A DNA stretch of 64,000 nt from Frankineae bacterium MT45 (GTDB lineage Bacteria; Actinomycetota; Actinomycetes; Mycobacteriales; Jatrophihabitantaceae), in contig LT629697.1 in NCBI GenBank assembly GCA_900100325.1, forward strand, positions 248,001 through 312,000, in the 5' to 3' direction. The notes beneath the pieces were generated by a model. It searched no databases. It had not been told where the DNA came from and saw nothing but the letters and a program-made list of their open reading frames with translations. The translations under genes and the position numbers were made by a program. This document shows positions 1 through 8,043 of the stretch, piece after piece (positions within the stretch are counted from its first letter, which is position 1; every line of letters begins with the position of its first letter).

Positions 1-750
1 GAGCGGGCCGCCGAAGGCCTGATCCGGGACTGCTTCGGCAACACCGGCCACTCCTGCGTGTCGATCGAGCGCATCTACGTCCACCACTCCGTCTACGACC
101 AGTTCCTCAAGGCGTTCGGGGCCCGGGCCGCGGCGCTGCGGATCGGGACGCGTCTGGACTGGTCCTACGACGTCGGCTCGATCTCCAATCAGTCCCAGTT
201 CGACACCATCTCGGCCCACGTCGCCGACGCCACCGCCAAGGGCGCCCGGGTCGTCGCCGGCGGCAAGGCCCGGCCGGAGATCGGCCCACTGGCCTTCGAG
301 CCGACCGTGCTCGCGGACGTGCCGGAGACGGCCGACTGCTACGCGGACGAGACCTTCGGCCCGCTGGTCTCCGTCTACCCGGTGGGCAGCGACGAGGAGG
401 CGATCAGCCGGGCCAATGACACCATCTACGGCCTGAACGCCACCGTCTGGTCGGGGAGCGGGCGGCGGGGGCGGGAACTGGCCCGGCAGATCGAGTCGGG
501 CACGGTCACCGTCAACGACGCGTTCACCGTGGTCTGGTCGGCCATCTCCAGCCCGATGGGCGGGCGCAAGCAGTCCGGGGTCGGGCGCCGGCACGGCGCG
601 GTCGGGATCACCCGCTACACCGAGGTGCAGACGATCGCGATCCAGGCCGTCCCACTGAAGCCGCTGTACGACCGGGGTGGCGCGTTCTACGGCAAGTTCA
701 TCACCTTCGCGGCGAAGGCCAGCCAGCGCACTCGCTTCCCCTGGCCGTAA
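1..750 (+). CDS. Succinate-semialdehyde-type aldehyde dehydrogenase, C-terminal part (5' end outside window)
   Basis: The frame is open from base 1, so the N-terminal half lies outside the window. The first visible residues carry the NTGHSC motif with the catalytic Cys (codon 55-57), followed by SIERIYVHH, as in the NAD(P)+-dependent aldehyde dehydrogenase superfamily. The conserved ETFGP stretch (about residue 118) and the C-terminal PMGGRKQSG segment are present. The resemblance is to the GabD2-like succinic semialdehyde dehydrogenase branch, but the substrate is inferred. The stop TAA is followed 8 bp later by a 48-bp palindrome. Confidence 0.9.
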   Translation, partial: ERAAEGLIRDCFGNTGHSCVSIERIYVHHSVYDQFLKAFGARAAALRIGTRLDWSYDVGSISNQSQFDTISAHVADATAKGARVVAGGKARPEIGPLAFEPTVLADVPETADCYADETFGPLVSVYPVGSDEEAISRANDTIYGLNATVWSGSGRRGRELARQIESGTVTVNDAFTVVWSAISSPMGGRKQSGVGRRHGAVGITRYTEVQTIAIQAVPLKPLYDRGGAFYGKFITFAAKASQRTRFPWP

Positions 751-757
751 CCCCTCT

Positions 758-805
758 CGCTTTTGGCAGATTCGCACGCTGTGCCGTGCAGATCTGCCAA
801 AAGCG
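758..805. repeat. 48-bp palindromic hairpin, copy 1 (TTTTGGCA family)
   Basis: Left arm 758-778, 6-nt loop 779-784, right arm 785-805; 19 of 21 arm positions pair. Each arm ends in CGCTTTTGGCA or its complement. It lies just after the stop of the aldehyde dehydrogenase and before arfB. Copies with the same geometry occur at 45964 and 63894. No U-run follows, so it is not a classical intrinsic terminator. See findings. Confidence 0.8.
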
Positions 806-825
806 TGTTGGATGTGCGGGTGCCC

Positions 826-1287
826 ATGAATAGCCGCTCCTTCTCGACGGGTGACCTCCGGGTCGCACCGGCACGGGGGCTGCCCCATGGCCTCACCATC
901 CCCGCGGCCGAACTCTCCGAACGGTTCAGCCGCTCCTCGGGCCCGGGTGGGCAGTCGGTGAACACCACCGACAGCCGCGTCGAGTTGAGCTGGAGCATCG
1001 CCGACTCCGAGGTCCTCAGCGACCAGCAGCGGGCGCGTCTCCTGGATCGACTCTCGACGCGGATCAGCGAGGGAGCAATCACCCTCGCCGCCTCCGAGCA
1101 GCGATCGCAACTACAGAACCGGATGCTGGCCCGGGCCCGGTTGAGCGAGCTGATCGCCGACGCGCTGGCGCCGGTGGCCGTTCGCCGCCCGACCCGTCCG
1201 TCACGGGCGGCCCGGCAGCGGCGGCTGGACGGGAAGAAGCAGCGCGGTGACATCAAGGCGACCCGGCGCCGACCCCCACCCGAGTAA
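826..1287 (+). CDS. arfB: Alternative ribosome-rescue factor / peptidyl-tRNA hydrolase ArfB
   Basis: A protein of 153 aa from ATG 826. It releases nascent peptides from stalled ribosomes by hydrolysing peptidyl-tRNA. The class I release-factor signature SGPGGQSVNTTDSRVEL, with the catalytic GGQ at about residues 41-43, is clear. The C-terminus is the lysine/arginine-rich tail that in ArfB enters the empty mRNA channel (RPSRAARQRR and KKQRGDIKATRRR). The frame runs open upstream into the 48-bp palindrome, which argues against an earlier start; GTG 820 is the only close alternative. The N-terminal ~20 residues before the domain are not conserved in families I know. Confidence 0.9.
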   Translation: MNSRSFSTGDLRVAPARGLPHGLTIPAAELSERFSRSSGPGGQSVNTTDSRVELSWSIADSEVLSDQQRARLLDRLSTRISEGAITLAASEQRSQLQNRMLARARLSELIADALAPVAVRRPTRPSRAARQRRLDGKKQRGDIKATRRRPPPE

Positions 1288-1319
1288 GCCTCAGTTGCGC
1301 GTCATCGGGAGGCGAAACC

Positions 1320-2348
1320 TTAGTAGGCGAGGCCGATCTGGCGGCGCACCTCGTCCATCGTCTGCATGATCTGCAGCGACTCCTGCAGGGTCAGGTCCGG
1401 GCTCTCGAGCAGGCCCGCCCGCAGGCATCGCTGCACCTCGGCCGCCTCGAACTGCATGCCGCGCCCCGGCGGGATCTCGTCCCAGCCGTCCAGCTCGGCC
1501 CCGTCTCGCCCGATCACGCGGAAGGTTGAGGGTTGGTAGAAGACTCCGGCGATCTCGAGCCGGGCCTGTGTGCCGGAGATGACCGCCGCACACGGCGTGA
1601 CGGCGTACGAGGTGGTGGTGAGCACCGCCTGGGTCACGCCCGGGTACTCCAGAATGATCGACGTCTGGGCATCGACGCCGCTGAAGGCCGGCGCACTCAC
1701 CGCGGTCACCCGGCTCGGGGCACCGAGGATCATCGACGCGAACGAGATCGGGTAGATACCGAGGTCAAGCAGCGCCCCGCCGCCGAGTTCGTGCTTGAAA
1801 AGACGGAAGTTCGGGTCGTGCCGGAACCACTGACCGTGGTCGGCGGTGACCGAGACGATCTCGCCCAGCACCCCGGAGGCGACGATCTCCCGGACCCGGA
1901 CGATGTGCGGCAGCCAGCGCGTCCACATCGCCTCCATCACAAAGACGTTCGCCGCCGACGCCGCCTCGATGATGTCGTTGGTCTGGAGTGCGTCCATCGC
2001 GAACGGCTTCTCCAGAAGTACGGCCTTACCGGCGGCGATGGCCTGCAGGGCCGCTTCGTGATGGCCGGGGTGCGGCGTCGCGATGTAGACGACGTCCACC
2101 TCCGGATCCTCGACCAGCGCCTGGTAACTGCCGTGCCGGTGCGGGATCCCGAACTCCTTCCCGAACGCCTCGGCCCCGCTCCGGCTGCGCGAACCGACGG
2201 CGACGACCTGCGCGTCTGGTAGCTGGGAGAGGTCGCGGGTGAACATCCGGGCAATCCCACCGGTGGCCAGGATGCCCCACCGGATCGGTGGTGGCCCCTC
2301 AGCCAGCCGCGCCGCATCGGCCAGGGTCTCGCTCTGCATCGCAGTCAC
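1320..2348 (-). CDS. Gfo/Idh/MocA-family NAD(P)-dependent oxidoreductase
   Basis: A protein of 342 aa. The N-terminal Rossmann motif WGILATGGIARMF (about residues 24-36) binds NAD(P), and the family signature EKP lies at about residues 113-115 in LLEKPFAMD. The C-terminal half is the alpha/beta substrate domain. Family members act on sugars, inositols and related cyclic compounds, or trans-dihydrodiols; the substrate here cannot be read from sequence. The start is GTG 2348, with an in-frame ATG three codons later. Its stop lies 32 bp from arfB's (convergent), with only a weak GCCTC/GAGGC hairpin between. Confidence 0.85.
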   Translation of the reverse strand: MTAMQSETLADAARLAEGPPPIRWGILATGGIARMFTRDLSQLPDAQVVAVGSRSRSGAEAFGKEFGIPHRHGSYQALVEDPEVDVVYIATPHPGHHEAALQAIAAGKAVLLEKPFAMDALQTNDIIEAASAANVFVMEAMWTRWLPHIVRVREIVASGVLGEIVSVTADHGQWFRHDPNFRLFKHELGGGALLDLGIYPISFASMILGAPSRVTAVSAPAFSGVDAQTSIILEYPGVTQAVLTTTSYAVTPCAAVISGTQARLEIAGVFYQPSTFRVIGRDGAELDGWDEIPPGRGMQFEAAEVQRCLRAGLLESPDLTLQESLQIMQTMDEVRRQIGLAY

Positions 2349-2420
2349 GAAATGACCCTAGCCCGGGCGCCGCCACCAGCACATGGGAACAAGCGATACG
2401 TCTTCATTCGTTTAGCCGAC

Positions 2421-2696
2421 ATGTGCCGAAATATTCGTCCGTTAAACAACTTCGAACCACCGGCCACCTCGAGCGAGGTGCATGACGCCGCGCTGCAGTA
2501 CGTGCGCAAGATCAGCGGCGCCAGCAAACCCTCGGCGGCCAACCAGGCCGCGTTCGATCGGGCCGTGCACGAGGTCGCGCACATCACCCAGCATCTACTC
2601 GATGACCTGGTCACCGCCGCACCTCCGCGGGATCGCGCCGTCGAGGCGGCGAAGGCTCGCGCTCGCAGCGAACTCCGCTTCGGCGCCCGAGCCTGA
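2421..2696 (+). CDS. DUF2277 family protein
   Basis: A small protein of 91 aa. The N-terminus MCRNIRPLNNFEPPAT is the hallmark of DUF2277, followed by two predicted helices (residues about 20-60) and a basic C-terminus. The function is unknown; the CRN-I-xxL-NFEPP motif is nearly invariant in the family. ATG 2421 is chosen because the family begins exactly at MCRNI, although the frame is open further upstream. It is divergent from the Gfo/Idh gene; the 72-bp gap includes an AT-rich stretch (2395-2420) suited to a promoter. Confidence 0.85.
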   Translation: MCRNIRPLNNFEPPATSSEVHDAALQYVRKISGASKPSAANQAAFDRAVHEVAHITQHLLDDLVTAAPPRDRAVEAAKARARSELRFGARA

Positions 2697-2718
2697 TCGC
2701 TGGTCCTGCGTCAGTCGG

Positions 2719-3018
2719 CTAGTCGGCCACGACGAGGTCCTGGTACTGCGGATGCTTGGCGATGTAGGCCGCAATGAACGGGCAGATCACCACGGCCCGG
2801 CGACCTGAGGAGCGCACCGCGTCCAGGGCGGCGCTGGCCAGTGCGCCCCCGACGCCCCGTCCGGCGACGTCCGGGGAGACCCGGGTGTGGGTGAAGACGA
2901 CACGTTCAACCCGAGCCTCGTCGGCCGGCCGGAGTTCGTAGAACGCCTCGCCGACCAGGTCCCCGTCGAGGCGCACCTCGAAGCGTGACTGCACCGCGTT
3001 GTCCTGCACTTCGATCAT
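2719..3018 (-). CDS. Small GNAT-family N-acetyltransferase (YidJ/YjdJ type)
   Basis: A protein of 99 aa from ATG 3018 (MIEVQDN...). It has the compact single-domain layout of the COG2388-like GNAT group: an N-terminal sheet, then the acetyl-CoA-binding motif VAGRGVGGAL at about residues 54-63, then RRAVVICPFIAAYIAKHP near the end. The CPF-x-x-Y-hxxHP tail is typical of this subgroup. The substrate is unknown. It overlaps no other gene and is divergent from the SDR gene at 3096. Confidence 0.8.
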   Translation of the reverse strand: MIEVQDNAVQSRFEVRLDGDLVGEAFYELRPADEARVERVVFTHTRVSPDVAGRGVGGALASAALDAVRSSGRRAVVICPFIAAYIAKHPQYQDLVVAD

Positions 3019-3095
3019 CGGCCAATCCTGCCAGACTTGATGCTGGCCCCCGCCGGGCGGCCGGGGCAGCAACGACAGCAGCAGAGGAGCCAGCA

Positions 3096-3956
3096 ATGCG
3101 TATCGCAATCACCGGCGTCACCGGTCACCTCGGCGGTCAGGTAGCCCAGCGGCTGGCCGGCTCCGGCGGCGAGCTTCGCCTAGTCGTGCGCGACCCGGCC
3201 CGGGCTCCCCACCTGCCGGGGGCAGAGGTGATGCAGGCCGAATACCGCGACACGAACGCAGTGCAGCGGGCGCTCACTGGCGTGGATGTGGCGCTGATGG
3301 TGTCGGCCTCGGAGTCGGTGGATCGACGCGAGGAGCACTTCAGTTTCGTCGACGCCGCGGCGGTGGCCGGTGTCCGGCACCTCGTCTACACGTCCTTTTT
3401 CGGTGCCAGCCCCGACTGCGCCTTTACCCTCGGCCGCGACCACTTCGCCACCGAGGAGCACATCCGGGCCAGCGGGATGGCCTTCACTCTTCTGCGGGAC
3501 AACTTCTACGCCGACTTCATGGCATTGATGGCCGGCGAGGACCGGGTGATCCGCGGCCCGGCCGCCGAGGGTCGCGTGAGCATCGTGGCCCGCGAGGATA
3601 TCGCCGAAGTCGCGAGCATCGTGCTGCCACAGGCCGACCGGCACGCCGGCGCGACGTATGACCTCACCGGCCCGCAGGCGTTGACGCTGGCCGAGGTCGC
3701 CGAGATTCTCAGCGAGGAGCTCGGGGAGCGCTTCGCGTATCACCCGGAGAGCCTCGAGGAGGCCTACGAATCACGGGCGCCTTATGGCGCACCGGAGTGG
3801 CAGGTCGATGCCTGGGTCTCCACCTACACCGCGATCGCCGCCGGCGAAGTAGCCGGCGTCAGCGAGGACATCCAGCAAATCACGGGGCGTCCGGCGACGT
3901 CACTGGCTGAACTGCTCCGCCGCGGACGCACTGCGCCGGCGCCGCCGCGGAGCTAG
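3096..3956 (+). CDS. NmrA-like SDR / NAD(P)H-binding protein
   Basis: A protein of 286 aa. The N-terminal MRIAITGVTGHLGGQVAQRL contains the atypical-SDR GxTGxxG dinucleotide-binding motif. The middle region (VYTSFFGAS, then a LLRDNFY segment) matches NmrA / NAD(P)H:quinone-oxidoreductase type 2 (QOR2-like) proteins, which act as redox sensors or quinone reductases. ATG 3096 is preceded by GAGGAG at 3084-3089. It ends 10 bp before the convergent fprB stop, with no visible terminator between. Confidence 0.85.
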   Translation: MRIAITGVTGHLGGQVAQRLAGSGGELRLVVRDPARAPHLPGAEVMQAEYRDTNAVQRALTGVDVALMVSASESVDRREEHFSFVDAAAVAGVRHLVYTSFFGASPDCAFTLGRDHFATEEHIRASGMAFTLLRDNFYADFMALMAGEDRVIRGPAAEGRVSIVAREDIAEVASIVLPQADRHAGATYDLTGPQALTLAEVAEILSEELGERFAYHPESLEEAYESRAPYGAPEWQVDAWVSTYTAIAAGEVAGVSEDIQQITGRPATSLAELLRRGRTAPAPPRS

Positions 3957-3966
3957 TGGCGCGAAG

Positions 3967-5637
3967 CTAGTGACGCTTGGCCGCCGAGAGCAGCTCGTCG
4001 ACCGTGGCGAACTTCACCCGCGGGCGACCGACGGCCGCGCCCCGGTCACGCTCGGCCTGATCGATGGCCAGCAGTGTCTTGCGGTTGATGGAGTCCGGCT
4101 TCTTGCGGTGGATCAGCCGATCGAAGTGGCGCGCTGATTCGACCTCGCCGCGGAGCAGGTGCGCCGTCGCGTCGTCCAGAAGCGTCTCCACCGTCTCGGT
4201 CGCGCACTCGCGGTTGGCGCCGATCCCGCCGCTGGGGCCACGCTTGATCCAGCCGACGACGTAGGTGCCGGGCACCGGGGCACCGGTCTGCGGGTCGATG
4301 ACCCGTCCGGCGTCATTGGGGATGGTGGCCGTGTGCGGGTCGAAGGGGAGGCCGTCGAGCGGACGCCCGCGGTAGCCGATTGCCCGTAGCACCAGGCCGG
4401 CCGGGATGGTGTCGTGGGCAGCGGTGATGGCGACCGCGGCCAGGTCGTCAGCATCGGCATTGTGGTGTTCAACGTTGCGGGTCACCTCGACCGCCTCAAC
4501 CGACTTGCGGCCGACGATCTCAGTGGCGGAGGAGAGGAAGCGCAGCACGATCCGCTTGCCGGCCGGGGGCGCGCTCCAGTCGATCTGCACCAGCGGCAGA
4601 TCGGCCAGCAGGGCCGCCTTCGATCCCGGTGCGGCGGTCGCGATAGCGGAGCGCACCATCGGGTGATCCTCAACCACCAGCTCGACGCCAGGCAGATGCT
4701 TGAGGGCCAGCAGTTCGGAGTCGGTGTAGGAGGCTTCGTCCGGGCCGCGGCGCCCCAGCAGCACGACCTCGCGCACCGCGCTGCTGCGCAGGGTGGCCAG
4801 GGCATGGTCGGCGATGTCGGTGCGGGCCAGCGACACCGGATCGGAGACGAGGATCCGGGCCACGTCAACGGCCACGTTTCCGTTGCCGATCACCACGGCC
4901 CGCTCGCCGGAGAGGTCGACCTCGGTGTCGGCGGCATCCGGATGAGCGTTGTACCAGGCGACGAACTTGGTCGCCGAGAGGCTGCCGTCAAGAGATTCAC
5001 CCGGAATTCCCAGGGTGTTGTCGGCCGAAGCGCCGACCGCGTAGATGACCGCGTGGTGGTGTTCGGTGAGATCGGCCGGGGTGATGTCCTTTCCGACCTC
5101 GACGTTCATGAGCATGCGCAGCCGCGGGTGGTGCAGCAGCGTGCTGAAGCTGTCCCCGATCTTCTTCGTCGCCGGGTGATCCGGGGCGACACCGAAGCGG
5201 ATGAGGCCACCGGAGACGGGGAGCTTGTCGATCATGGTCACTTCGGCGCCGATGTCGCGGACGAGCAGGTCGGCGGTGTACCAGGCGGCCGGACCGGTGC
5301 CGACGACAGCGACCCGCAGGTTCGGCACGTCGCGGGGCAGACTACGCGGGAAATGCGGCACATCCGGCGCGTTAGCGACCTCCCGGCGCTGGTAGAACTC
5401 GCGGTTCAGTTCGACGTAGACGGCCTTGGAGCCGGTGAGCTGATCACTCGGGAAGATGGCGTCGACCGGGCAGGCGTCGGCGCAGGCGCCACAGTCGATG
5501 CAGGTCTGCGGATCGACGTAGAGCATCTCCGCCTTGCCGAAGTCGGGCTCGGCCGGCGTCGGGTGGATGCAGTTGACCGGGCAGACAGAGACGCAGGTGG
5601 CGTCACTGCAGCAGGTCTGGGTGATCGCATAGGCCAC
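3967..5637 (-). CDS. fprB: Ferredoxin-fused ferredoxin-NADP+ reductase FprB
   Basis: A protein of 556 aa. The first ~65 residues are a bacterial ferredoxin with two cluster motifs: TCVSVCPVNCIHP, and CIDCGACADACPVDAI. The rest is an adrenodoxin-reductase-like flavoprotein with an FAD motif (VVGTGPAAWYTADLL) and an NADP motif (VVIGNGNVAVDVARIL). This is the FprB architecture of mycobacteria. Expected role: moving electrons between NADPH and iron-sulfur or diiron partners in the cytoplasm. GTG 5637 has AAGGA about 10 nt upstream. The diiron oxygenase gene lies 73 bp upstream on the same strand and is the obvious electron acceptor (inference). Confidence 0.93.
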   Translation of the reverse strand: MAYAITQTCCSDATCVSVCPVNCIHPTPAEPDFGKAEMLYVDPQTCIDCGACADACPVDAIFPSDQLTGSKAVYVELNREFYQRREVANAPDVPHFPRSLPRDVPNLRVAVVGTGPAAWYTADLLVRDIGAEVTMIDKLPVSGGLIRFGVAPDHPATKKIGDSFSTLLHHPRLRMLMNVEVGKDITPADLTEHHHAVIYAVGASADNTLGIPGESLDGSLSATKFVAWYNAHPDAADTEVDLSGERAVVIGNGNVAVDVARILVSDPVSLARTDIADHALATLRSSAVREVVLLGRRGPDEASYTDSELLALKHLPGVELVVEDHPMVRSAIATAAPGSKAALLADLPLVQIDWSAPPAGKRIVLRFLSSATEIVGRKSVEAVEVTRNVEHHNADADDLAAVAITAAHDTIPAGLVLRAIGYRGRPLDGLPFDPHTATIPNDAGRVIDPQTGAPVPGTYVVGWIKRGPSGGIGANRECATETVETLLDDATAHLLRGEVESARHFDRLIHRKKPDSINRKTLLAIDQAERDRGAAVGRPRVKFATVDELLSAAKRH

Positions 5638-5710
5638 TGAGGTGATGTCCTTAGTTTGCAGGAAGGGAGTGTGCGGAAACGGTCGAAATATCGATCGGAG
5701 CGCCGGGCGC

Positions 5711-6679
5711 TCAGACCATATTGACGCGCTTGTAGATAGCCATCGCGGTCTTGCTGAGCAGACCGGACTCGGAGAGGAACTCCATGAGGTGCACGCAACT
5801 CGAGCGCATCATCGCTTGGCGGTGCGGGTTGTTCTTGGCCTCGGCCACCGCGCGCTTGACGTCCAGCCCGGCCGCTTCGTAGACGCGCTTGTTCACCATG
5901 TTGCTGACGATGATGTTGGCCGCGATGGCGATCACGACACCACTGCGGTACCGGCGCCCGGAGCTGATTCCGTCCATCCGCTCACGGATCTCCTGACGCG
6001 CGAACTTCATGTGACGCGACTCTTCGACCACGTGGATCTTGCTGGTGGTGCGCACCAGCGGCAGCACGTTCTCGCCGCGCATCCAGTCGCGCTGCATGAC
6101 GTCGAGAACCTCTTCGGCGACGAGGATGCCAGCGTAGGAGATCTCACCGGTGGCGGTGCCGGCGAAGATCCGCCCGGCCTCGACGCTGAGCCGGTTCGGG
6201 AAGTAACCGTTGGCGTCCATCTTCTCGCAGGCCCGGGAGAACATGATCGAGTGCCGGCACTCGTCGGCGATCTCGGTGAGGGCGAAGCGGAACTCAGAGG
6301 TGGAGTGGTCCTTCGAGTACTGATCGCGCAGCACCATCTGCTGCAGGATCATCTCGAACCAGATGCCGGTGCTCATGATCGAGCTGACTTCGTGGCGGGT
6401 GAGCTTGATGCGCTGCTCCTCGCTCATCTCGTCCCAGAGAGCGGTGCCGTAGAGCGTGCTCCACTCCGGGTTGAGGCCGTAGAGCTTCGGGTCGAGCGGC
6501 TCGTCCCAGTCGACCTCGATCGACGGGTCGTAGGAGAGGGTGGCGGCCGACGCGAGCAGGCGACGGGCGACATCTTCGCCGTACTCCGGCGAGACCCGGT
6601 TCAGCGGAACGGGTTCGATCGCGGCGTCGAGCGAGACGGGGTTGGCCATGGTGGGCTCTGCGTCGAGGTGAATCGTCAC
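5711..6679 (-). CDS. AurF-like diiron oxygenase
   Basis: A protein of 322 aa. The ferritin-like four-helix metal ligands can be placed: a Glu at about 109 (WFEMILQQM), E140 and H143 (IADECRHS), E189 or E190 (VAEEVLD), and the diagnostic H216-x3-E220-x2-H223 (HVVEESRH), as in p-aminobenzoate N-oxygenase AurF. AurF itself oxidises aryl amines to nitro groups; most actinobacterial relatives are uncharacterised and sit outside antibiotic clusters, as here. GTG 6679 is supported by CAGGAG 7 nt upstream; ATG at codon 11 is an alternative. It is probably co-transcribed with fprB. Confidence 0.85.
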   Translation of the reverse strand: MTIHLDAEPTMANPVSLDAAIEPVPLNRVSPEYGEDVARRLLASAATLSYDPSIEVDWDEPLDPKLYGLNPEWSTLYGTALWDEMSEEQRIKLTRHEVSSIMSTGIWFEMILQQMVLRDQYSKDHSTSEFRFALTEIADECRHSIMFSRACEKMDANGYFPNRLSVEAGRIFAGTATGEISYAGILVAEEVLDVMQRDWMRGENVLPLVRTTSKIHVVEESRHMKFARQEIRERMDGISSGRRYRSGVVIAIAANIIVSNMVNKRVYEAAGLDVKRAVAEAKNNPHRQAMMRSSCVHLMEFLSESGLLSKTAMAIYKRVNMV

Positions 6680-7072
6680 GAAACGGCTCCTGTTACGCGT
6701 GGGTGTGTGGTCTGGCTGGTGAAGCTCTGGCTGGAGATGGGTGCTACTCGCTGTAAGTGCCTCGTCACGGTGTATCCGCGACGCCGTGTCACAGCAACTC
6801 GTTCAGCATGATCCCCGTCGAGGTGTCCGTCAACCGGTGTCGCAGGTAATTGTCGCTAACGTGACTCGTATCACGGTACCGTAACTTACACATACTTTCA
6901 TCCTTACTTTGGGCGCACACTGATCCCCGATGCCAAATCGATACCGGCGTTACCTCCGACGACGGACCGGTGCAGCTAGACGTTCACCTGCCCGCCATCA
7001 ATTCGTCGTCGCCGAGCGGTAAGCAACTAGCAACGCGGTAGGAATGCCAGGTCCTGCCGGTGATGACGACGA
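6680..7072. other. 393-bp intergenic region between divergent diiron oxygenase and ppk2
   Basis: There is no convincing gene here. The region is less GC-rich than its surroundings, especially 6841-6905. A perfect 10-bp palindrome ACGGTACCGT lies at 6873-6882, next to a GTGA-N6-TCAC dyad at 6861-6874. These are candidate operators (TetR-like size) for either divergent gene. No clear -35/-10 pair was found for ppk2. Confidence 0.5.
6861..6882. promoter_or_regulatory. Candidate operator: two adjacent dyads upstream of the diiron oxygenase
   Basis: GTGA-N6-TCAC at 6861-6874 directly abuts and overlaps the perfect palindrome ACGGTACCGT at 6873-6882. The site is in the AT-richer part of the intergenic region, about 180 bp upstream of the diiron oxygenase start and 190 bp upstream of ppk2. 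The identity of the regulator is unknown. Confidence 0.3.
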
Positions 7073-8002
7073 GTGAGGGTGACCAGGGTGGATCTCAAGG
7101 AGCAACTGACGCGTCTGGCCGAGCAGTACGGCACGGTCGGCTTCCGGGTCGAAGACGTTGAGGACGACGACCCGGTGCTCATCACCGACTCAGGTCAGAC
7201 CGTCGATACCTGGCGCGAGAGTTACCCCTATGACCATCGACTGGCCCGCGACGAGTATGAGCGGCAGAAGCGACTTCTGCAGATCGAACTGCTCAAGCTG
7301 CAGCAGTGGATCAAGGCCAGCGGGCGTCGTCACGTACTTCTCTTCGAAGGGCGGGACGCCGCGGGCAAGGGTGGCACCATCAAGCGCTTCACCGAGCACC
7401 TGAACCCGCGCGGCTCTCACGTCGTAGCGCTGGAGAAGCCGACCGACTACGAAGAGCGGCAGTGGTACTTCCAGCGCTACATCAACCACCTGCCGGCGCG
7501 CGGCGAACTCACTCTCTTCGACCGCTCCTGGTACACCCGGGCCGGCGTCGAGCACGTGATGGGCTTCTGCACGGAGGAGCAGCACCAGCGCTTCCTGCGG
7601 CAGGCCCCGGCATTCGAGAACCTGCTCCTCGACGACGGGTTCTCGCTGGTCAAGTTCTGGTTCTCGGTCTCGCCGGCCGAGCAGCGCACCCGCTTCCTGA
7701 TCCGCCAGATCGACCCGGTACGGCAGTGGAAGCTCTCACCGATGGACCTGGCGTCGCTGGACAAGTGGGAGGAGTACACCGAGGCCAAGCGGATGATGTT
7801 CCAGGCCACCGACACCGACCGTTCCCCCTGGACGGTAGTGAAGAGCAACGACAAGAAGCGGGCCCGACTGGAGTCGATGCGCTACGTGCTGGCCGGCTTC
7901 GACTACGACAACAAGGACGAGGAGATCGTCGGCACCCCCGATCCGCTGATCGTCGGACGGGCAGCCGACCTTTACGAGACGGGCGAGCACGCCGCCGCCT
8001 AG
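7073..8002 (+). CDS. ppk2: Polyphosphate kinase 2 (PPK2 family)
   Basis: A protein of 309 aa. The P-loop is GRDAAGKGGT (about residues 93-102), followed by IKRFTEHLNPRG; the Walker B region is LFDRSWYTRAGVE (about residue 148). WYFQRYINHLP and SPMDLASLDKW are PPK2 signatures. One-domain PPK2 of this length uses polyphosphate to phosphorylate nucleotides, or the reverse; class I (NDP to NTP) is the likely assignment. The start is uncertain: GTG codons at 7073, 7079 and 7088 are in frame, and the upstream Shine-Dalgarno is weak for all. Confidence 0.93.
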   Translation: MRVTRVDLKEQLTRLAEQYGTVGFRVEDVEDDDPVLITDSGQTVDTWRESYPYDHRLARDEYERQKRLLQIELLKLQQWIKASGRRHVLLFEGRDAAGKGGTIKRFTEHLNPRGSHVVALEKPTDYEERQWYFQRYINHLPARGELTLFDRSWYTRAGVEHVMGFCTEEQHQRFLRQAPAFENLLLDDGFSLVKFWFSVSPAEQRTRFLIRQIDPVRQWKLSPMDLASLDKWEEYTEAKRMMFQATDTDRSPWTVVKSNDKKRARLESMRYVLAGFDYDNKDEEIVGTPDPLIVGRAADLYETGEHAAA

Positions 8003-8043
8003 CGACTTGGAATACTGGGCCGTCGCCGCCGGTTCGCACTCTC

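Noticed and set aside
763-825. Earlier start for arfB within the 48-bp palindrome
   Set aside because: The extra N-terminal residues are encoded by the repeat, are not family-like, and ATG 826 fits better.
4414-5640. Long open frame on the plus strand opposite fprB (and similar ones opposite mmsA at 44253-45983, the acyl-CoA dehydrogenase at 51507-53432 and the RibBA-like gene at 25308-26528)
   Set aside because: These are frames kept open by GC-rich third positions of the real genes; their translations are Gly/Arg/His-rich without domains, while the opposite strand has clear enzyme motifs.
5711-6679. AurF-like gene as a sign of a nitro-aromatic antibiotic cluster
   Set aside because: No polyketide, peptide synthetase or tailoring genes are nearby; the neighbour is a housekeeping-type reductase.
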